Notes under the pieces: generated by a model
The model's input: the letters and a program-made list of their open reading frames with translations, nothing else
The model's database searches: none
What the model was told of the DNA's origin: nothing
Part shown: in pieces, positions 21,201 to 29,758 of the stretch
How positions within the stretch are numbered: position 1 is the first letter of the stretch
Layout of the letters: each line of letters begins with the position of its first letter
Origin: Oxalobacter sp.
GTDB taxonomy: Bacteria > Pseudomonadota > Gammaproteobacteria > Burkholderiales > Burkholderiaceae_D
Assembly: GCA_018384065.1 (NCBI GenBank)
Contig: JAHAYL010000056.1
Coordinates: 105,315-169,314, forward strand
Reading direction: 5' to 3'
DNA: 64,000 nt
Translations under genes and position numbers: made by a program

Positions 21201-21753
21201 CGGTGGCAGTGATGTCGAACTGTCCCATCTGCCGTTCGACCCAGGGACTGCGGCGATCACCGACAAGGAAACGAAAGTCCTTGAAACCCTGACGAAAGCG
21301 TTGAACGAACGTCCTGCGCTTCAGTTGGAAATCACCGGCAAATACGATCCAGAAATCGATGCCATCGGTATCGGCAAGCAGCGGATCCTCCGTCAGGTCC
21401 GTGCAATGAAGCGCAAGGAAAAGGGACTGTCTGAAACCGACAAGGTCGCCGTCAGCGACAGCGAATATGCCGACAAGCTGAAACAGCTTTACAAGCGCGA
21501 GAAATTCGAGAAACCTTCCAACTGGATCGGGCTGGATAAATCCCTGCCGACCGAAGAGATGGAACTGCTGCTGGCGAAACATTATGCGAAGTCCGTCACC
21601 GAGGATGACCTGCTGAAACTGGCGAACCGGCGAGGGCTGGCGGTCAAGGAATGGTTGCTGGAGAAAGGCAGGATTCCGGATGACCGCCTCTATGTCCTCC
21701 AAAGCGAGAAAGACACCGGTGGTGCCAACAAGGTCGATTTCTCCCTGCGTTGA
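18262..21753 (+). CDS. DUF748/AsmA-like giant inner-membrane protein
   Basis: About 1163 residues. A cytoplasmic start of 36 residues leads to one membrane helix (about 37-60, WVKWTAIGIGAFMVVWCAFG), then a long periplasmic region in the AsmA/DUF748 manner, with repeated beta-rich segments such as VDFKDVSFNPLTLTVKMEGL. Relatives form a beta-taco bridge thought to carry lipid between membranes; that role is inferred here. A Pro/Glu/Ala-rich linker lies near residues 700-775. The C-terminal part contains FDPGTAAITDKETKVLETL, a feature of this subfamily. The ATG at 18262 is preferred over a GTG 9 bp earlier because AGAAAGG sits properly upstream. A strong terminator follows. Confidence 0.88.
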   Translation: MQDQTQVPAEGSPDDPAEKPDFKTRLKEILRRRWVKWTAIGIGAFMVVWCAFGILALPGIIKSKAQEFVAEKFHRTVDFKDVSFNPLTLTVKMEGLHLSEPNSKEDFVSFEKLAVNLSTESIFRLAPVIEEVELEKPVVHLVRTGKNHYNFDDFIAFALKPEKDKKPTYFSVNNIQVKDGTITFDDQPKGKKHIVDTLNLSIPFISNIPSKVDIFVDLAMSANVNHEKFELGGKARAFSKDKDGNVNIKLEALNLLSYMEYVPFKTNFILKDGRLDTDLKVGFMKPETGEMGLTVSGDVALNSLLVAELNGKPAVNLPRFAVTLDKSDVLAGNINIAEIQLKQPEINLVRCAAGQWNLEQMAQLTPIADANSGYEPILPKDLDAQVKPATEETALSSEESASSSAMVIGLKRLAVEGGVIKVDDAMKQVPSGFVLKDFGLQIEDVMVNLGERNATVGSVLSEGARIQFAMKAPPASVQQKARTAVRQAAKAAGGSFGFLIDRIDLKDWGITFQNTLAGKSVTTQVDNLNVSVEKLSSDFTKPAPVTVTAKVNKRGTLDVKGTVAPMPLKADLNLNIKDVDITFIQPFIDEKVNLTLRRADLSVQGRAQVSKTGDSLKGTFAGNAAISRLVTLDQMTRQPFVDWNVLKLNGIKANLEPLNVVVDHVMLDQFFARVILRENGVLNLHDILRSKAGGRKSLTRSDEGLPFDKPETGQPESAQSEPVQAEAEKPAAEDASKTPPISALGAASEPHDVAPDEIAPEETVYAPAEEGPPPNYSLAVRKFTLTNGRVRFTDNFIRPHYTANLMNLNGKVEHISTSPDTRSHIEVHGKVNGAPLNITGAANLLSQKLSLDLKASVKGMELSQFSSYSGKYIGYGIAKGKLSFDVAYKIEDRKLKAENQLILDQLTLGKEVESPDAIKLPVRLALALLKDRNGVIDLNLPIGGSLDDPQFSVGGIVIKVIVNVLTKAVTAPFNLLASLVGGSDVELSHLPFDPGTAAITDKETKVLETLTKALNERPALQLEITGKYDPEIDAIGIGKQRILRQVRAMKRKEKGLSETDKVAVSDSEYADKLKQLYKREKFEKPSNWIGLDKSLPTEEMELLLAKHYAKSVTEDDLLKLANRRGLAVKEWLLEKGRIPDDRLYVLQSEKDTGGANKVDFSLR

Positions 21754-21776
21754 CCGGGAAACCTGAAGCCGACAGG

Positions 21777-21811
21777 AAAAGCGTCTGGAAAGTTTTTTCC
21801 AGACGCTTTTT
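21777..21811 (+). terminator. strong rho-independent terminator after the DUF748 gene
   Basis: A 15-bp perfect stem (arms 21777-21791 and 21796-21810, core GCGTCTGG/CCAGACGC) with a 4-base loop ends in a T-run. It isolates the DUF748 gene from the adhesin region downstream. Confidence 0.93.
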
Positions 21812-21870
21812 CTATGGTGCATGCAGGTGACACATAAACAACCTTGGCATACGGTCAAGGCTGTGCCAAC

Positions 21871-21902
21871 CAATGTCCTTTAATGCTTGTTAAAAGACAT
21901 TG
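21871..21902 (+). repeat. site A: 13-6-13 palindromic element, distal copy
   Basis: Left arm CAATGTCCTTTAA (21871-21883), core TGCTTG (21884-21889), right arm TTAAAAGACATTG (21890-21902). The arms match at 12 of 13 positions. Related sites lie at 22066-22097 (opposite orientation) and 62096-62127. The form (inverted arms, asymmetric 6-bp core) is that of a tyrosine-recombinase crossover site, but a dimeric regulator site or an RNA hairpin is also possible. Together with site B it bounds a 160-bp spacer holding a promoter-like sequence before the YadA-type adhesin. The rest of the 21.8-22.17 kb gap has no other gene. Confidence 0.7.
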
Positions 21903-22024
21903 AAGGCAGATAAACCGTTGTTTTGAATGATGTTTCCTTGCAGGTTGTTTCAACAGGAAAAAGGCTGGCATGGCCTGTCTGACAGGTTATAGCGTATTGT
22001 CAGGCGTACCCCATAGGGAAAGAC

Positions 22025-22054
22025 TTGATAGATGTTTGTAACATTCTGTAAACT
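22025..22054 (+). promoter_or_regulatory. candidate promoter of the YadA-like adhesin
   Basis: TTGATA (22025-22030) and TAAACT (22049-22054) are separated by 18 bp and point toward the adhesin. It lies inside the segment bounded by sites A and B, so inversion of that segment would point it away. The -10 matches consensus at four of six positions. Confidence 0.45.
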
Positions 22055-22065
22055 GCCAAGACAGT

Positions 22066-22097
22066 CAACTGCTTTTAATAAGCATTAGAAGACATAC
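22066..22097 (-). repeat. site B: 13-6-13 element, adhesin-proximal, inverted to site A
   Basis: On the + strand the core reads TAAGCA (22079-22084), the reverse complement of TGCTTA; flanking arms are CAACTGCTTTTAA and TTAGAAGACATAC. Read on the - strand it matches site A over ATGTCyTyTAATGCTTrTTAAAAG. It ends 69 bp before the adhesin start codon, nearly the same distance as the third copy has from the second adhesin. Confidence 0.7.
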
Positions 22098-22166
22098 CTG
22101 ATAACGCACATCGGCAGGGAACCAGCTGCACCCTGACCGGAGTCAATCCCGTAGGAGAGTAGAGCG

Positions 22167-24662
22167 ATGAACCAGAGCTACAAGACCATCTTCAGCAAAG
22201 TCCACCAGTGTTTCGTGGTGGTGTCTGAACTCACAAAAAGCCATGGCAAGGGTAGCCGTGCATCACGGGTGCTGTATTCGGTGCTTCTTGGCGCGTGTCT
22301 GGCCGGGGTTGGACAACCGGCAGCGTGGGGAGCGCCTGACGGTGAAGGAGCTAAAATCCAGGGCAATTCAGTTACTGCGTCTGGGACGGAGTCTTCCGCC
22401 TGGGGGCATTATGCCAAAGCTACCGGTGAGCGCTCAACTGCCTGGGGTCATTATGCCGAAGCCAGCGGTGAGAATGCCACGGCTTTCGGTCGGGGCACAA
22501 CGGCCAGCGGCATGGCTGCCACGGCGTTTGGTTATGTCGGGACAAAAGAAAGCGGTTATGATGCGCCCAGCATTAAAGCAACCGAAATCGGCACTACGGC
22601 TTACGGATACGCTACGTTAGGCGGAACTATTTCAGCGGAAGGGGGAGGCTCGACAGCCTTTGGCAGCGCTACGATGGGCGGAAAGATATCAGCCGGAACC
22701 GGCGGAGGGGCGAACGATAAGGAAGGCGCTACAGCCTTTGGACGTGCTTATGGAGAAAAAGGTCAAATATCAGCAACGGAAATGGGAGCGACAGCCTTTG
22801 GCGCTGCCAGCGACGGCACCATTAAAGCAGAAGAGTGGGGCGCAACGGCCTTTGGCCGCACTTATGATGACGGAACCATTTCTGCAAGCGGGAGAGGCGC
22901 TACAGCGTTTGGCTATGCGGAAAACGGGGGAAGCATTTCTGCAAGCGGGAGAGGCGCTACAGCGTTTGGCTATGCGTTTGGCGAAGACAGTAAAATTACT
23001 GCCAGCGGCATAGGTTCCACGGCGTTTGGAAATGATACAACGGCCATCAGCACCAATTCCACCGCTTGGGGTTCCGGTACCAAAGCGGGGAAACTGACCT
23101 ATGAAGGTCAAGAAGTCACCATTGAACAATATGATGACGGAGGAACCACAAAATACAGGATTGCGGCTGTCAATGGGGGGGCTACGTTAAAAGACAGCAT
23201 TGAATCATATCAAGATGCATACGATACTTTGTATTTAACCAAAACCATCAACGCCACCGCTTGGGGTGAAAACACAACCGCCAGCGGCTCTGATTCCACG
23301 GCGTTTGGATTTGGAACAAAGGCCAGCGGCAATCAATCCACGGCGTTTGGTTGGGGCACAAAAGCCATCGGCGATGAATCCACGGCGTTTGGTCGGTACA
23401 CAGAAGCCAGCGGCGAGAAATCCACAGCGTTTGGGTATGGTACAACGGCCAGCGGCAAAGCTTCCACGGCATTCGGGGATTCCTCCAAAGCAGAAGCAGA
23501 CAACTCCCTGGCAGCATTAGGCGGCAATGTAGCGGCAGGTGCGGACAATTCCGCAGCCATCGGCAAGGGCGCAACGGCTAGTGTGGCGGATACAGTGGCG
23601 TTGGGCAGTGGTTCCGTGGCTTCCCGGAAAGCTGGGGCAACGGATGCGTACCTGAAAGGAAGCAGCGATACGGGCAGCGCATGGGTATCTACCCACAATG
23701 CCATCGCGGTAGGTAACGACGGAACCGTTACCCGCCAGATCACCGGGGTTGCAGCCGGTTCCAAGGACACCGACGCTGTCAATGTCGCACAGCTGAAGGA
23801 AGTTGCCTCGAATGCCAGTAGTGCCACCACCTTCAAAGGCGATACCGGCAGCAGCATCGAGAAACCCAAGGAAGTCAGTATCGTTGGCGGCATCACCGAT
23901 GAATCAGCGCTTTCCACTGAAGACAACATCGGGGTAATAGCGGCAAAGAAAGGCAATGGCGGTGAGCTGAAAGTCCGTCTTGCCAAGGACATCAACCTTG
24001 GCAAAGATGGAAGTATCACTACTGGCAACGCCCGGATAAACAGCAACGGCTTAACCATCAAGGGCGGACCATCCGTCACCCAGTCAGGCATTGACGCCGG
24101 TGGCAAGAAAATCACCAACGTCGCCAATGGTACGGACGCCAAAGATGCAGTCAATGTCAGCCAGCTGAACGATGCGACCAAGCAGCAGGAGAACAACTTC
24201 AGGCGGTTGATGCATAAGGATGCCCAGCTGGAACGCAAGATCCACCGGACCGGTGCCCATGCGGCAGCGTTGGCGGCACTGCATCCATTGGATTTCGATG
24301 AAGACCACAAACTGACAGCATCGGCAGGTGTTGGTCAGTATCACGGATCCAATGCCGTTGCGGCAGGAGTCTTCTACCGTCCGGATGAAAACAAGATGTT
24401 CAGTCTGGGCGTATCGCTGAATGAGTCGGATTCGATGGTCAATGCTGGGTTCTCGTACCGCTTCGGTACTGGGTCAGGCAACAAGACATCACCGGACAAC
24501 ATCCACGAGATGAGGCGGCAGATTTCGACATTGTCTGAAGAGAACCGCCAGCTGTCGGCACAGCTGAACAGTTCGGAAACGAAGCTGGCGGCAGAATCTG
24601 AACGGTCGGCTCGGCTGGAAGCGGAAATCAACAAAATCAAGAAGCTGCTGAAGCTGAAATGA
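22167..24662 (+). CDS. trimeric autotransporter adhesin (YadA-like) with ESPR and a C-terminal coiled-coil tail
   Basis: Surface adhesin of type Vc secretion, 831 residues. Residues 1-34 are an extended signal peptide region (MNQSYKTIFSKVHQ start), followed by the hydrophobic signal ending near AAWGAPDG. Residues about 55-480 are YadA-head repeats of the STAFGxxTxASG kind. A neck/stalk element (TGVAAGSKDTDAVNVAQL) comes near residue 525 and recurs near 665. The trimeric beta-barrel anchor runs from about 682 to 766 and ends FSYRF. Unlike most relatives, another 65 residues follow, largely a heptad-like coiled coil (EMRRQISTLSEENRQLSAQL) ending KKLLKLK, which should face the periplasm. It stands alone between a terminator and convergent trmB. 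The head codons are more A-rich than the anchor, hinting at a mosaic origin. Confidence 0.93.
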   Translation: MNQSYKTIFSKVHQCFVVVSELTKSHGKGSRASRVLYSVLLGACLAGVGQPAAWGAPDGEGAKIQGNSVTASGTESSAWGHYAKATGERSTAWGHYAEASGENATAFGRGTTASGMAATAFGYVGTKESGYDAPSIKATEIGTTAYGYATLGGTISAEGGGSTAFGSATMGGKISAGTGGGANDKEGATAFGRAYGEKGQISATEMGATAFGAASDGTIKAEEWGATAFGRTYDDGTISASGRGATAFGYAENGGSISASGRGATAFGYAFGEDSKITASGIGSTAFGNDTTAISTNSTAWGSGTKAGKLTYEGQEVTIEQYDDGGTTKYRIAAVNGGATLKDSIESYQDAYDTLYLTKTINATAWGENTTASGSDSTAFGFGTKASGNQSTAFGWGTKAIGDESTAFGRYTEASGEKSTAFGYGTTASGKASTAFGDSSKAEADNSLAALGGNVAAGADNSAAIGKGATASVADTVALGSGSVASRKAGATDAYLKGSSDTGSAWVSTHNAIAVGNDGTVTRQITGVAAGSKDTDAVNVAQLKEVASNASSATTFKGDTGSSIEKPKEVSIVGGITDESALSTEDNIGVIAAKKGNGGELKVRLAKDINLGKDGSITTGNARINSNGLTIKGGPSVTQSGIDAGGKKITNVANGTDAKDAVNVSQLNDATKQQENNFRRLMHKDAQLERKIHRTGAHAAALAALHPLDFDEDHKLTASAGVGQYHGSNAVAAGVFYRPDENKMFSLGVSLNESDSMVNAGFSYRFGTGSGNKTSPDNIHEMRRQISTLSEENRQLSAQLNSSETKLAAESERSARLEAEINKIKKLLKLK
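22877..22976 (+). repeat. 43-bp perfect direct repeats in the adhesin head
   Basis: Positions 22877-22919 and 22934-22976 are identical, with a 57-bp (19-codon) period. They encode successive head repeats (SASGRGATAFGYA). Other shorter repeats (CCACGGCGTTTGG and variants) recur at 23000-23480. In-frame gain or loss of units by recombination is likely. Confidence 0.9.
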
Positions 24663-24726
24663 CCGTCAGGCTGGATGCATGATGCCATGTCCTTCCGCCA
24701 TTGGCAGGGCATGGCAGCGGAGCCTG

Positions 24727-25446
24727 TCATTTTTTCCGGAACACCAGGTCCCAGACACCGTGCCCCAGGCGCAGTCCCCGTTTCTCGAATTTGGTGACGG
24801 GACGGTAGTCCGGCCGGGGGGCATAGCCATCGGCGGTGTTCTCGAGCATCGGTTCGGCGCTGAGGACTTCAAGCATCTGTTCCGCATAGTTTTCCCAGTC
24901 GGTGGCGCAGTGCAGGTATGCGTCCTGCCTGAGCTTGGTGCAGAGGAAATGCACAAAACCGGATTGGACCAGCCGCCGTTTCTGATGTTTTGCCTTATGC
25001 CAGGGATCTGGAAAGAAGATATGGACACCGGCGAGGGAAGCATCGGGAATCATGTTCTCCAATACTTCCACCGCATCGTGCTGGATGATGCGGATGTTCT
25101 TCAACTGCTTTTCGCCAATCAGTTTCAGCAGCGCACCGACTCCTGGGGTGTGCACTTCCACACCGATAAAGTCCAGATGGGGCAGGAATCCGGCAATGGT
25201 GGCGGTAGTCTCTCCCATGCCGAAACCGATTTCGAGGATAGTGTCTGCCTGACGGTTGAACAGGGCTGTGTAGTCCAGCAGTTCCTTTTGATAGGGGATG
25301 CAGAAGGCTGGTCCCAGTTCCTGAAGGGCGCGTTCCTGCCCGGAAGAGACACGTCCTGCCCGGGTGACGAAGCTGCGGATGCGGCGGGAAGCCGGGTCAT
25401 AGAGCATGGGTCTACCGGTTTCTGGATGCTTGGGCTGGTCGGGCAT
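24727..25446 (-). CDS. trmB: tRNA (guanine-N7-)-methyltransferase
   Basis: TrmB places m7G46 in the variable loop of tRNA using SAM. The SAM-binding motif is [16 protein letters not shown] near residue 70; the family-specific [16 protein letters not shown] is near residue 145 and [11 protein letters not shown] near 193. The protein is 239 residues and converges on the adhesin gene, with an imperfect hairpin (24683-24716, no T-run) in the 64-bp gap. It lies downstream of tRNA-Leu on the same strand, but a terminator separates them. Confidence 0.96.
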   Translation of the reverse strand: MPDQPKHPETGRPMLYDPASRRIRSFVTRAGRVSSGQERALQELGPAFCIPYQKELLDYTALFNRQADTILEIGFGMGETTATIAGFLPHLDFIGVEVHTPGVGALLKLIGEKQLKNIRIIQHDAVEVLENMIPDASLAGVHIFFPDPWHKAKHQKRRLVQSGFVHFLCTKLRQDAYLHCATDWENYAEQMLEVLSAEPMLENTADGYAPRPDYRPVTKFEKRGLRLGHGVWDLVFRKK

Positions 25447-25473
25447 GGTTTCTCTGTGCAGGGTTTCTGGACA

Positions 25474-25497
25474 ATAAAAAACCCGCTCTGAGCGGGT
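25474..25497 (-). terminator. terminator of tRNA-Leu
   Basis: On the - strand ACCCGCT and AGCGGGT form a perfect 7-bp stem with a 3-base loop, followed by TTTTTT. It lies 15 bp after the tRNA CCA end and 28 bp before the trmB start. Confidence 0.9.
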
Positions 25498-25512
25498 CTA
25501 TCTGCGGATTTA

Positions 25513-25597
25513 TGGTGCCCACGGAGGGATTTGAACCCCCACACCTCGCGGCACATGGACCTGAACCATGCGCGTCTACCAATTCCGCCACGTGGGC
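25513..25597 (-). tRNA. tRNA-Leu (anticodon CAG)
   Basis: The 85-base gene includes the encoded CCA (25513-25515). The acceptor stem GCCCACG pairs with CGTGGGC; the anticodon stem CATGG/CCATG holds the loop TTCAGGT with anticodon CAG, reading CTG codons. The long variable arm expected of a type II tRNA is present, and the T arm reads GGGGTTCAAATCCCTC. The D arm shows GGCGGAATTGGTAGACGC. Confidence 0.97.
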
Positions 25598-25648
25598 ATT
25601 TCTCCTGTTCCAGCAACTGATGGCAGTTTTTCGCTGAAAGAGACATCC

Positions 25649-25676
25649 ATTATAGCGTACTCTTTGGTTTTGTCAA
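25649..25676 (-). promoter_or_regulatory. consensus sigma70 promoter for tRNA-Leu
   Basis: On the - strand TTGACA (25676-25671) and TATAAT (25654-25649) are both perfect consensus hexamers, 16 bp apart. Transcription would start near 25642, about 45 bases before the tRNA 5' end. Confidence 0.9.
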
Positions 25677-25767
25677 CAGTCTTGCAGAAGCGGTGAAAAA
25701 AAAGCATCATGTGGCTGTTCAGATACCGACATGCCTTTTTCCCATCAGCAACCACTGCGAGGATCCA

Positions 25768-28068
25768 ATGAAAAAATACCCTTATCCCATTCCCAGCCGG
25801 GAAGAGATCATGGCTGCCCTGCGGGAGACTTCCCGGGGTTATGGTGTCAAGACCCTTGCCAGGGAACTGCAGGTGAAGACAAAAGAATATGAAGGTTTCC
25901 TGAAGCGGCTGGATGCGATGGTGCGTGATGGACAGATTGTCCAGGATGTCAAGGGCAGTTACAAGGTCAACACCTCCGCCCGGTTCATCACCGGTTATGT
26001 CCAGGGGCATCCGGATGGGCATGGTTTCCTGATCCGTGATGATGGGGAGGAACCCATCTATCTTTCTGAGCGGGAAATGCATAAGGTCATGCCGAATGAC
26101 CGGGTGGAAGTCCGTATCCTGGGTGTTGATGGCAAAGGCCGCCCTGAGGGGACGGTTGTCAAGGTCACTTCCCGTTCAACCACCCATGTCGTCGGCAGGC
26201 TTGTCCGGGAAGATGGTGGGTGGCGGATTGCACCGGAAGACCGGCGTATCGCCCATGACATCCTGTTGGATGGAAAGCCAGGGAAAGCGCGCGAAGGACA
26301 GTATGTCAATGCGGAACTGACATCACAGCCGACCCGGTATGCCCCCCCGATGGCGAAAATCACCGAGGTGCTTGGGAACCGTGAGGATGCTGGTATCGAG
26401 ATTGAGATTGCTGTCCGTAAGTTCGGGCTGCCCCATGTTTTTTCACCGGCTGCCATGCAGCAGGCAGGGGCTTTGCCGGATACAGTCCTGCCGGAAGAAG
26501 CCAAGGGGCGTATCGACCTGCGGGATGTGCCATTGGTGACGATTGATGGCGAGGATGCCCGGGATTTCGATGATGCGGTCTATTGCGAGCCAGTGACGGT
26601 CAAGGGGGACAACGGTTACCGGCTGGTTGTCGCGATTGCGGATGTCAGCCATTATGTCCAGCCGGGAACCCCATTGGATGCGGATGCGCTTGCCAGGGCG
26701 ACATCCACGTATTTCCCCCGCCGGGTCATTCCGATGCTGCCGGAAAAACTGTCGAACGGCATCTGCTCGCTTAATCCGGATGTTGACCGTCTGGTGATGG
26801 TCTGCGATGCGGTCGTGTCTTCGGAAGGCAGTGTCACGGCTTACCAGTTCTATCCGGCGGTCATGCATTCAGCGGCAAGGCTGACCTATACAGCAGTCTA
26901 TGCCATCCTGCAGAACCCGGCAGGACCGGAAGCGGTCCAGCATAAGCCGTTGGTGAAGCATCTTCAGGACCTTTATGGACTGTATAAGGTGCTTGCACAG
27001 GCAAGGGAACGCCGTGGTGCGATTGATTTTGAGACAGTCGAGACCGAAATCATCTGCAATGACAATGGCAAGATTGAGAAAATCCTGCCAAGGGTGCGCA
27101 ATGATGCCCATAAGCTGATCGAGGAATGCATGCTGGTCGCCAATGTCTGTGCAGCAGCGTTCATCGCGCATCACCAGCATGAGGGGCTTTACCGTGTGCA
27201 TGCCCATCCCAGCATCGAGAAGCTCCAGCAGGTCAGGGCATTCCTGGCGCTCTCGGGTATCACGCTGGGGGGCGGGGAATCACCGGAACCGATGGATTAT
27301 GCCGCTGCTGCCAGACAGTTTGCCGGGCGGCCTGATGCCACGATACTGCAGACAATGCTGCTGCGTTCGATGCAGCAGGCGGTCTATACACCAGACAATG
27401 TCGGGCATTTCGGGCTGGCGTTTGAAGCGTATATGCATTTCACGAGTCCTATCCGCCGTTACCCAGACCTGCTGACCCATCGGGTCATCAAGGCAATACT
27501 CGCAGGTGGAAAATATGTACCTCATGGTATTGACCGGAAGAAACTCAATCTGGATGTCCCTGCGTCTATCCGGAAACAGGTCATGCAGAGCCAGAATGCG
27601 GGTGGCAGGCCAGCGAAAGCCGGCAGGGAACATGCTGTATGGGAAATGCTGGGACTGCATTGTTCAGCGAATGAACGCCGCGCGGATGATGCTTCCCATG
27701 ATGTGGAACAGTGGCTGAAGTGCTGGTATATGCGTGACAGGCTTGGCGAGGAATTCATGGGGTCTATTGCCAGCGTCACTGCTTTCGGTGTGTTTGTCGG
27801 ACTGGATGACCTGTATGTCGAGGGATTGGTGCATGTGACGGACCTGGGACAGGATTATTTCCATTACGATGATATCCGCCGTGAGCTGCGCGGTGAGCGC
27901 AGTGGTGTCTGTTTCCATCTGGCGGACAAGGTCAAGGTGCAGGTTGCCCGTGTCAACCTGGATGCCCGCCAGATTGATTTCCGTCTGGTTGAGGGCCCTT
28001 TCCGTCAGGAGATGCCCAAGAAGCCGGACGATGATGGACCAGTCCCGTCTGGACAGACGGGAAAATGA
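25768..28068 (+). CDS. rnr: ribonuclease R
   Basis: RNase R is a 3'-to-5' exoribonuclease that degrades structured RNA. The 766-residue protein has an N-terminal helix-turn-helix-like region ([19 protein letters not shown]), two cold-shock domains, the catalytic RNB domain with the aspartate cluster [15 protein letters not shown] near residue 255, and a C-terminal S1 domain ([22 protein letters not shown]) with a short charged tail. The ATG at 25768 with GAGGA upstream is chosen over one 75 bp earlier. rlmB follows after 16 bp, the usual rnr-rlmB pair. Confidence 0.96.
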   Translation: MKKYPYPIPSREEIMAALRETSRGYGVKTLARELQVKTKEYEGFLKRLDAMVRDGQIVQDVKGSYKVNTSARFITGYVQGHPDGHGFLIRDDGEEPIYLSEREMHKVMPNDRVEVRILGVDGKGRPEGTVVKVTSRSTTHVVGRLVREDGGWRIAPEDRRIAHDILLDGKPGKAREGQYVNAELTSQPTRYAPPMAKITEVLGNREDAGIEIEIAVRKFGLPHVFSPAAMQQAGALPDTVLPEEAKGRIDLRDVPLVTIDGEDARDFDDAVYCEPVTVKGDNGYRLVVAIADVSHYVQPGTPLDADALARATSTYFPRRVIPMLPEKLSNGICSLNPDVDRLVMVCDAVVSSEGSVTAYQFYPAVMHSAARLTYTAVYAILQNPAGPEAVQHKPLVKHLQDLYGLYKVLAQARERRGAIDFETVETEIICNDNGKIEKILPRVRNDAHKLIEECMLVANVCAAAFIAHHQHEGLYRVHAHPSIEKLQQVRAFLALSGITLGGGESPEPMDYAAAARQFAGRPDATILQTMLLRSMQQAVYTPDNVGHFGLAFEAYMHFTSPIRRYPDLLTHRVIKAILAGGKYVPHGIDRKKLNLDVPASIRKQVMQSQNAGGRPAKAGREHAVWEMLGLHCSANERRADDASHDVEQWLKCWYMRDRLGEEFMGSIASVTAFGVFVGLDDLYVEGLVHVTDLGQDYFHYDDIRRELRGERSGVCFHLADKVKVQVARVNLDARQIDFRLVEGPFRQEMPKKPDDDGPVPSGQTGK

Positions 28069-28084
28069 AAGGACAGGAGATGTC

Positions 28085-28834
28085 ATGAAGAGCAGGGCGG
28101 TATTCGGTTTCCATGCGGTTGTTTCCCGCATCCGCCATGAAGCGTCTTCGGTGGAGATGGTCTATGTGGATGCCGGGCGTACAGACCGGCGGATGCAGGA
28201 CCTGCTGGGACTTGCCAAGTCATCAGGTGTCCGCATCATCCAGACGGATGGGCAGCGCCTTGACCGGATGGTCGGGACGCACCGCCATCAAGGGGTGGTT
28301 GCGATGGCTGAGCCGCTTTCCCTGGCAAGGAACCTGGATGAGCTGCTGGATGCCATTGAGGGACCGCCGCTCCTGCTGGTGTTGGATGGCATCACCGACC
28401 CGCATAACCTGGGAGCCTGTTTCCGGGTTGCGGACAGTGTCGGTGCGCATGCCATCATCGCACCGAAGGACCGTTCCGTTGGCGTCAATGCGACAGTGGA
28501 AAAGGTTGCCAGCGGGGCTGCCCAGACGGTGCCTTACCTGACGGTGACCAATCTGGCACGGACGCTCCGTCAGTTGAAGGAACATGACATCTGGGTAATC
28601 GGGACATCGGATGCCGCCTCGAAAAGCCTGTATGATGTTGATTACACCAGCGGGACTGCCTTTGTCATGGGCGCGGAAGGCAGGGGGATGCGCCGCCTGA
28701 CAGAAGAGAACTGTGATGAGCTGGTGGTCATCCCGATGCTGGGTTCTGTGGAGAGCCTGAATATTTCGGTGGCATCCGGTGTCTGCCTGTATGAGGCACG
28801 CCGTCAGCGCATCAAAGCTTCTGGCAGTGCATGA
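28085..28834 (+). CDS. rlmB: 23S rRNA (guanosine-2'-O-)-methyltransferase
   Basis: RlmB is a SPOUT-class methyltransferase that modifies G2251 in the P-loop of 23S rRNA. The 249-residue protein has the N-terminal L30e-like substrate domain ([12 protein letters not shown]) and the knotted SAM-binding domain with [33 protein letters not shown] and [18 protein letters not shown]. The ATG at 28085 has GGAG upstream and follows rnr closely, so both are likely co-transcribed. Confidence 0.96.
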   Translation: MKSRAVFGFHAVVSRIRHEASSVEMVYVDAGRTDRRMQDLLGLAKSSGVRIIQTDGQRLDRMVGTHRHQGVVAMAEPLSLARNLDELLDAIEGPPLLLVLDGITDPHNLGACFRVADSVGAHAIIAPKDRSVGVNATVEKVASGAAQTVPYLTVTNLARTLRQLKEHDIWVIGTSDAASKSLYDVDYTSGTAFVMGAEGRGMRRLTEENCDELVVIPMLGSVESLNISVASGVCLYEARRQRIKASGSA

Positions 28835-29000
28835 CGGTATGGTATGTCCAACAGTCCTGGATGGGACCGCCATTATTCCTATTGATGGAGTGGGAATTGT
28901 TGTAACATACCGCTTCTGACACAGGAGCACGGTCTTTCCGTGCAGTTTTCCCTGGAAACGGTTATCATCTGCTTTCCGGGGTTTGCCGTGTTTTTTTAAG

Positions 29001-29756
29001 ATGTCTGGTCGCTTCAGGGAAGAAATCAAAAGCATTATGGAACGTGATCCTGCCGCCCGCAGCGGCTGGGAGATTGTGACCTGCTATCCGGGTTTCCAGG
29101 CATTGGCGGTCCACCGTCTGTCGCATTGGCTCTGGAACCATGGGATGAAGTGGCTTTCCCGTTTCCTGTCCCATCTGGCGCGGGTCATCACCGGTATCGA
29201 AATCCATCCTGCGGCTGTCATCGGCCGCCGGGTGTTCATTGACCATGGTTGCGGTGTCGTCATCGGCGAGACGGCGGAAGTCGGGGATGACTGCACGATT
29301 TATCAAGGCGTGACCTTGGGCGGGACTTCGCTGACCAAAGGCAAGAAACGCCATCCAACGCTGGGCAATGGGGTCATCTGCGGTGCCAATGCCCAGATAT
29401 TGGGGAGTTTCACAGTCGGGGATGGCGCCAAGGTCGGTTCCAATGCGGTTGTTGTCCGGGAAGTGCCTCCGGGGGCGACGGCTGTCGGCAATCCTGCCCG
29501 GATCATCATGAAGGAACAGCCGGTTGACGGGCAGAAAGAGGATGCCGCCACCAAACTGTTCAATTCTTATGGCATCACCGCCAATGAAGACGACCCGCTC
29601 ATCAAGGCGCTGCATGGGCTGATCAACAACAATGCCGCACAGGAGCGCCGTATCCAGCAGCTGACGGAAGCGCTTGAATCGGCAGGCATTCCAGTCGAGA
29701 AGGCGGATGACAGCAAGACCATCAGTGCAGAACAGCTGAACAAGCTGATGAAATGA
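29001..29756 (+). CDS. cysE: serine O-acetyltransferase
   Basis: CysE acetylates serine with acetyl-CoA, the first step of cysteine synthesis, and is typically inhibited by cysteine. The N-terminal helical domain has ERDPAARSGWE; the left-handed beta-helix hexapeptide repeats run through IHPAAVIGRRVFIDHGCGVVIGETAEVGD with the catalytic Asp/His pair (IDHGCG). Start MSGRFREEIKS at 29001 matches relatives though the ribosome site is poor. It gives 251 residues. The last 60 residues beyond the beta-helix are longer than in the shortest forms. lpxH converges with only 2 bp between stop codons. Confidence 0.95.
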   Translation: MSGRFREEIKSIMERDPAARSGWEIVTCYPGFQALAVHRLSHWLWNHGMKWLSRFLSHLARVITGIEIHPAAVIGRRVFIDHGCGVVIGETAEVGDDCTIYQGVTLGGTSLTKGKKRHPTLGNGVICGANAQILGSFTVGDGAKVGSNAVVVREVPPGATAVGNPARIIMKEQPVDGQKEDAATKLFNSYGITANEDDPLIKALHGLINNNAAQERRIQQLTEALESAGIPVEKADDSKTISAEQLNKLMK

Positions 29757-29758
29757 TG

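Noticed and set aside
22380..23500. Regular repeats that might suggest a CRISPR array
   Set aside because: The repeats are in frame, lack unique spacers of constant size, and encode YadA-head units.
24683..24716. Inverted repeat between the adhesin and trmB as a terminator
   Set aside because: The 10-bp stem has one mismatch and no T-run on either strand; not strong enough to list as a terminator.
25693..25767. Upstream in-frame ATG for rnr
   Set aside because: The extra 25 residues are not found in RNase R, and the region overlaps the tRNA-Leu promoter zone; the ATG at 25768 has a ribosome site.
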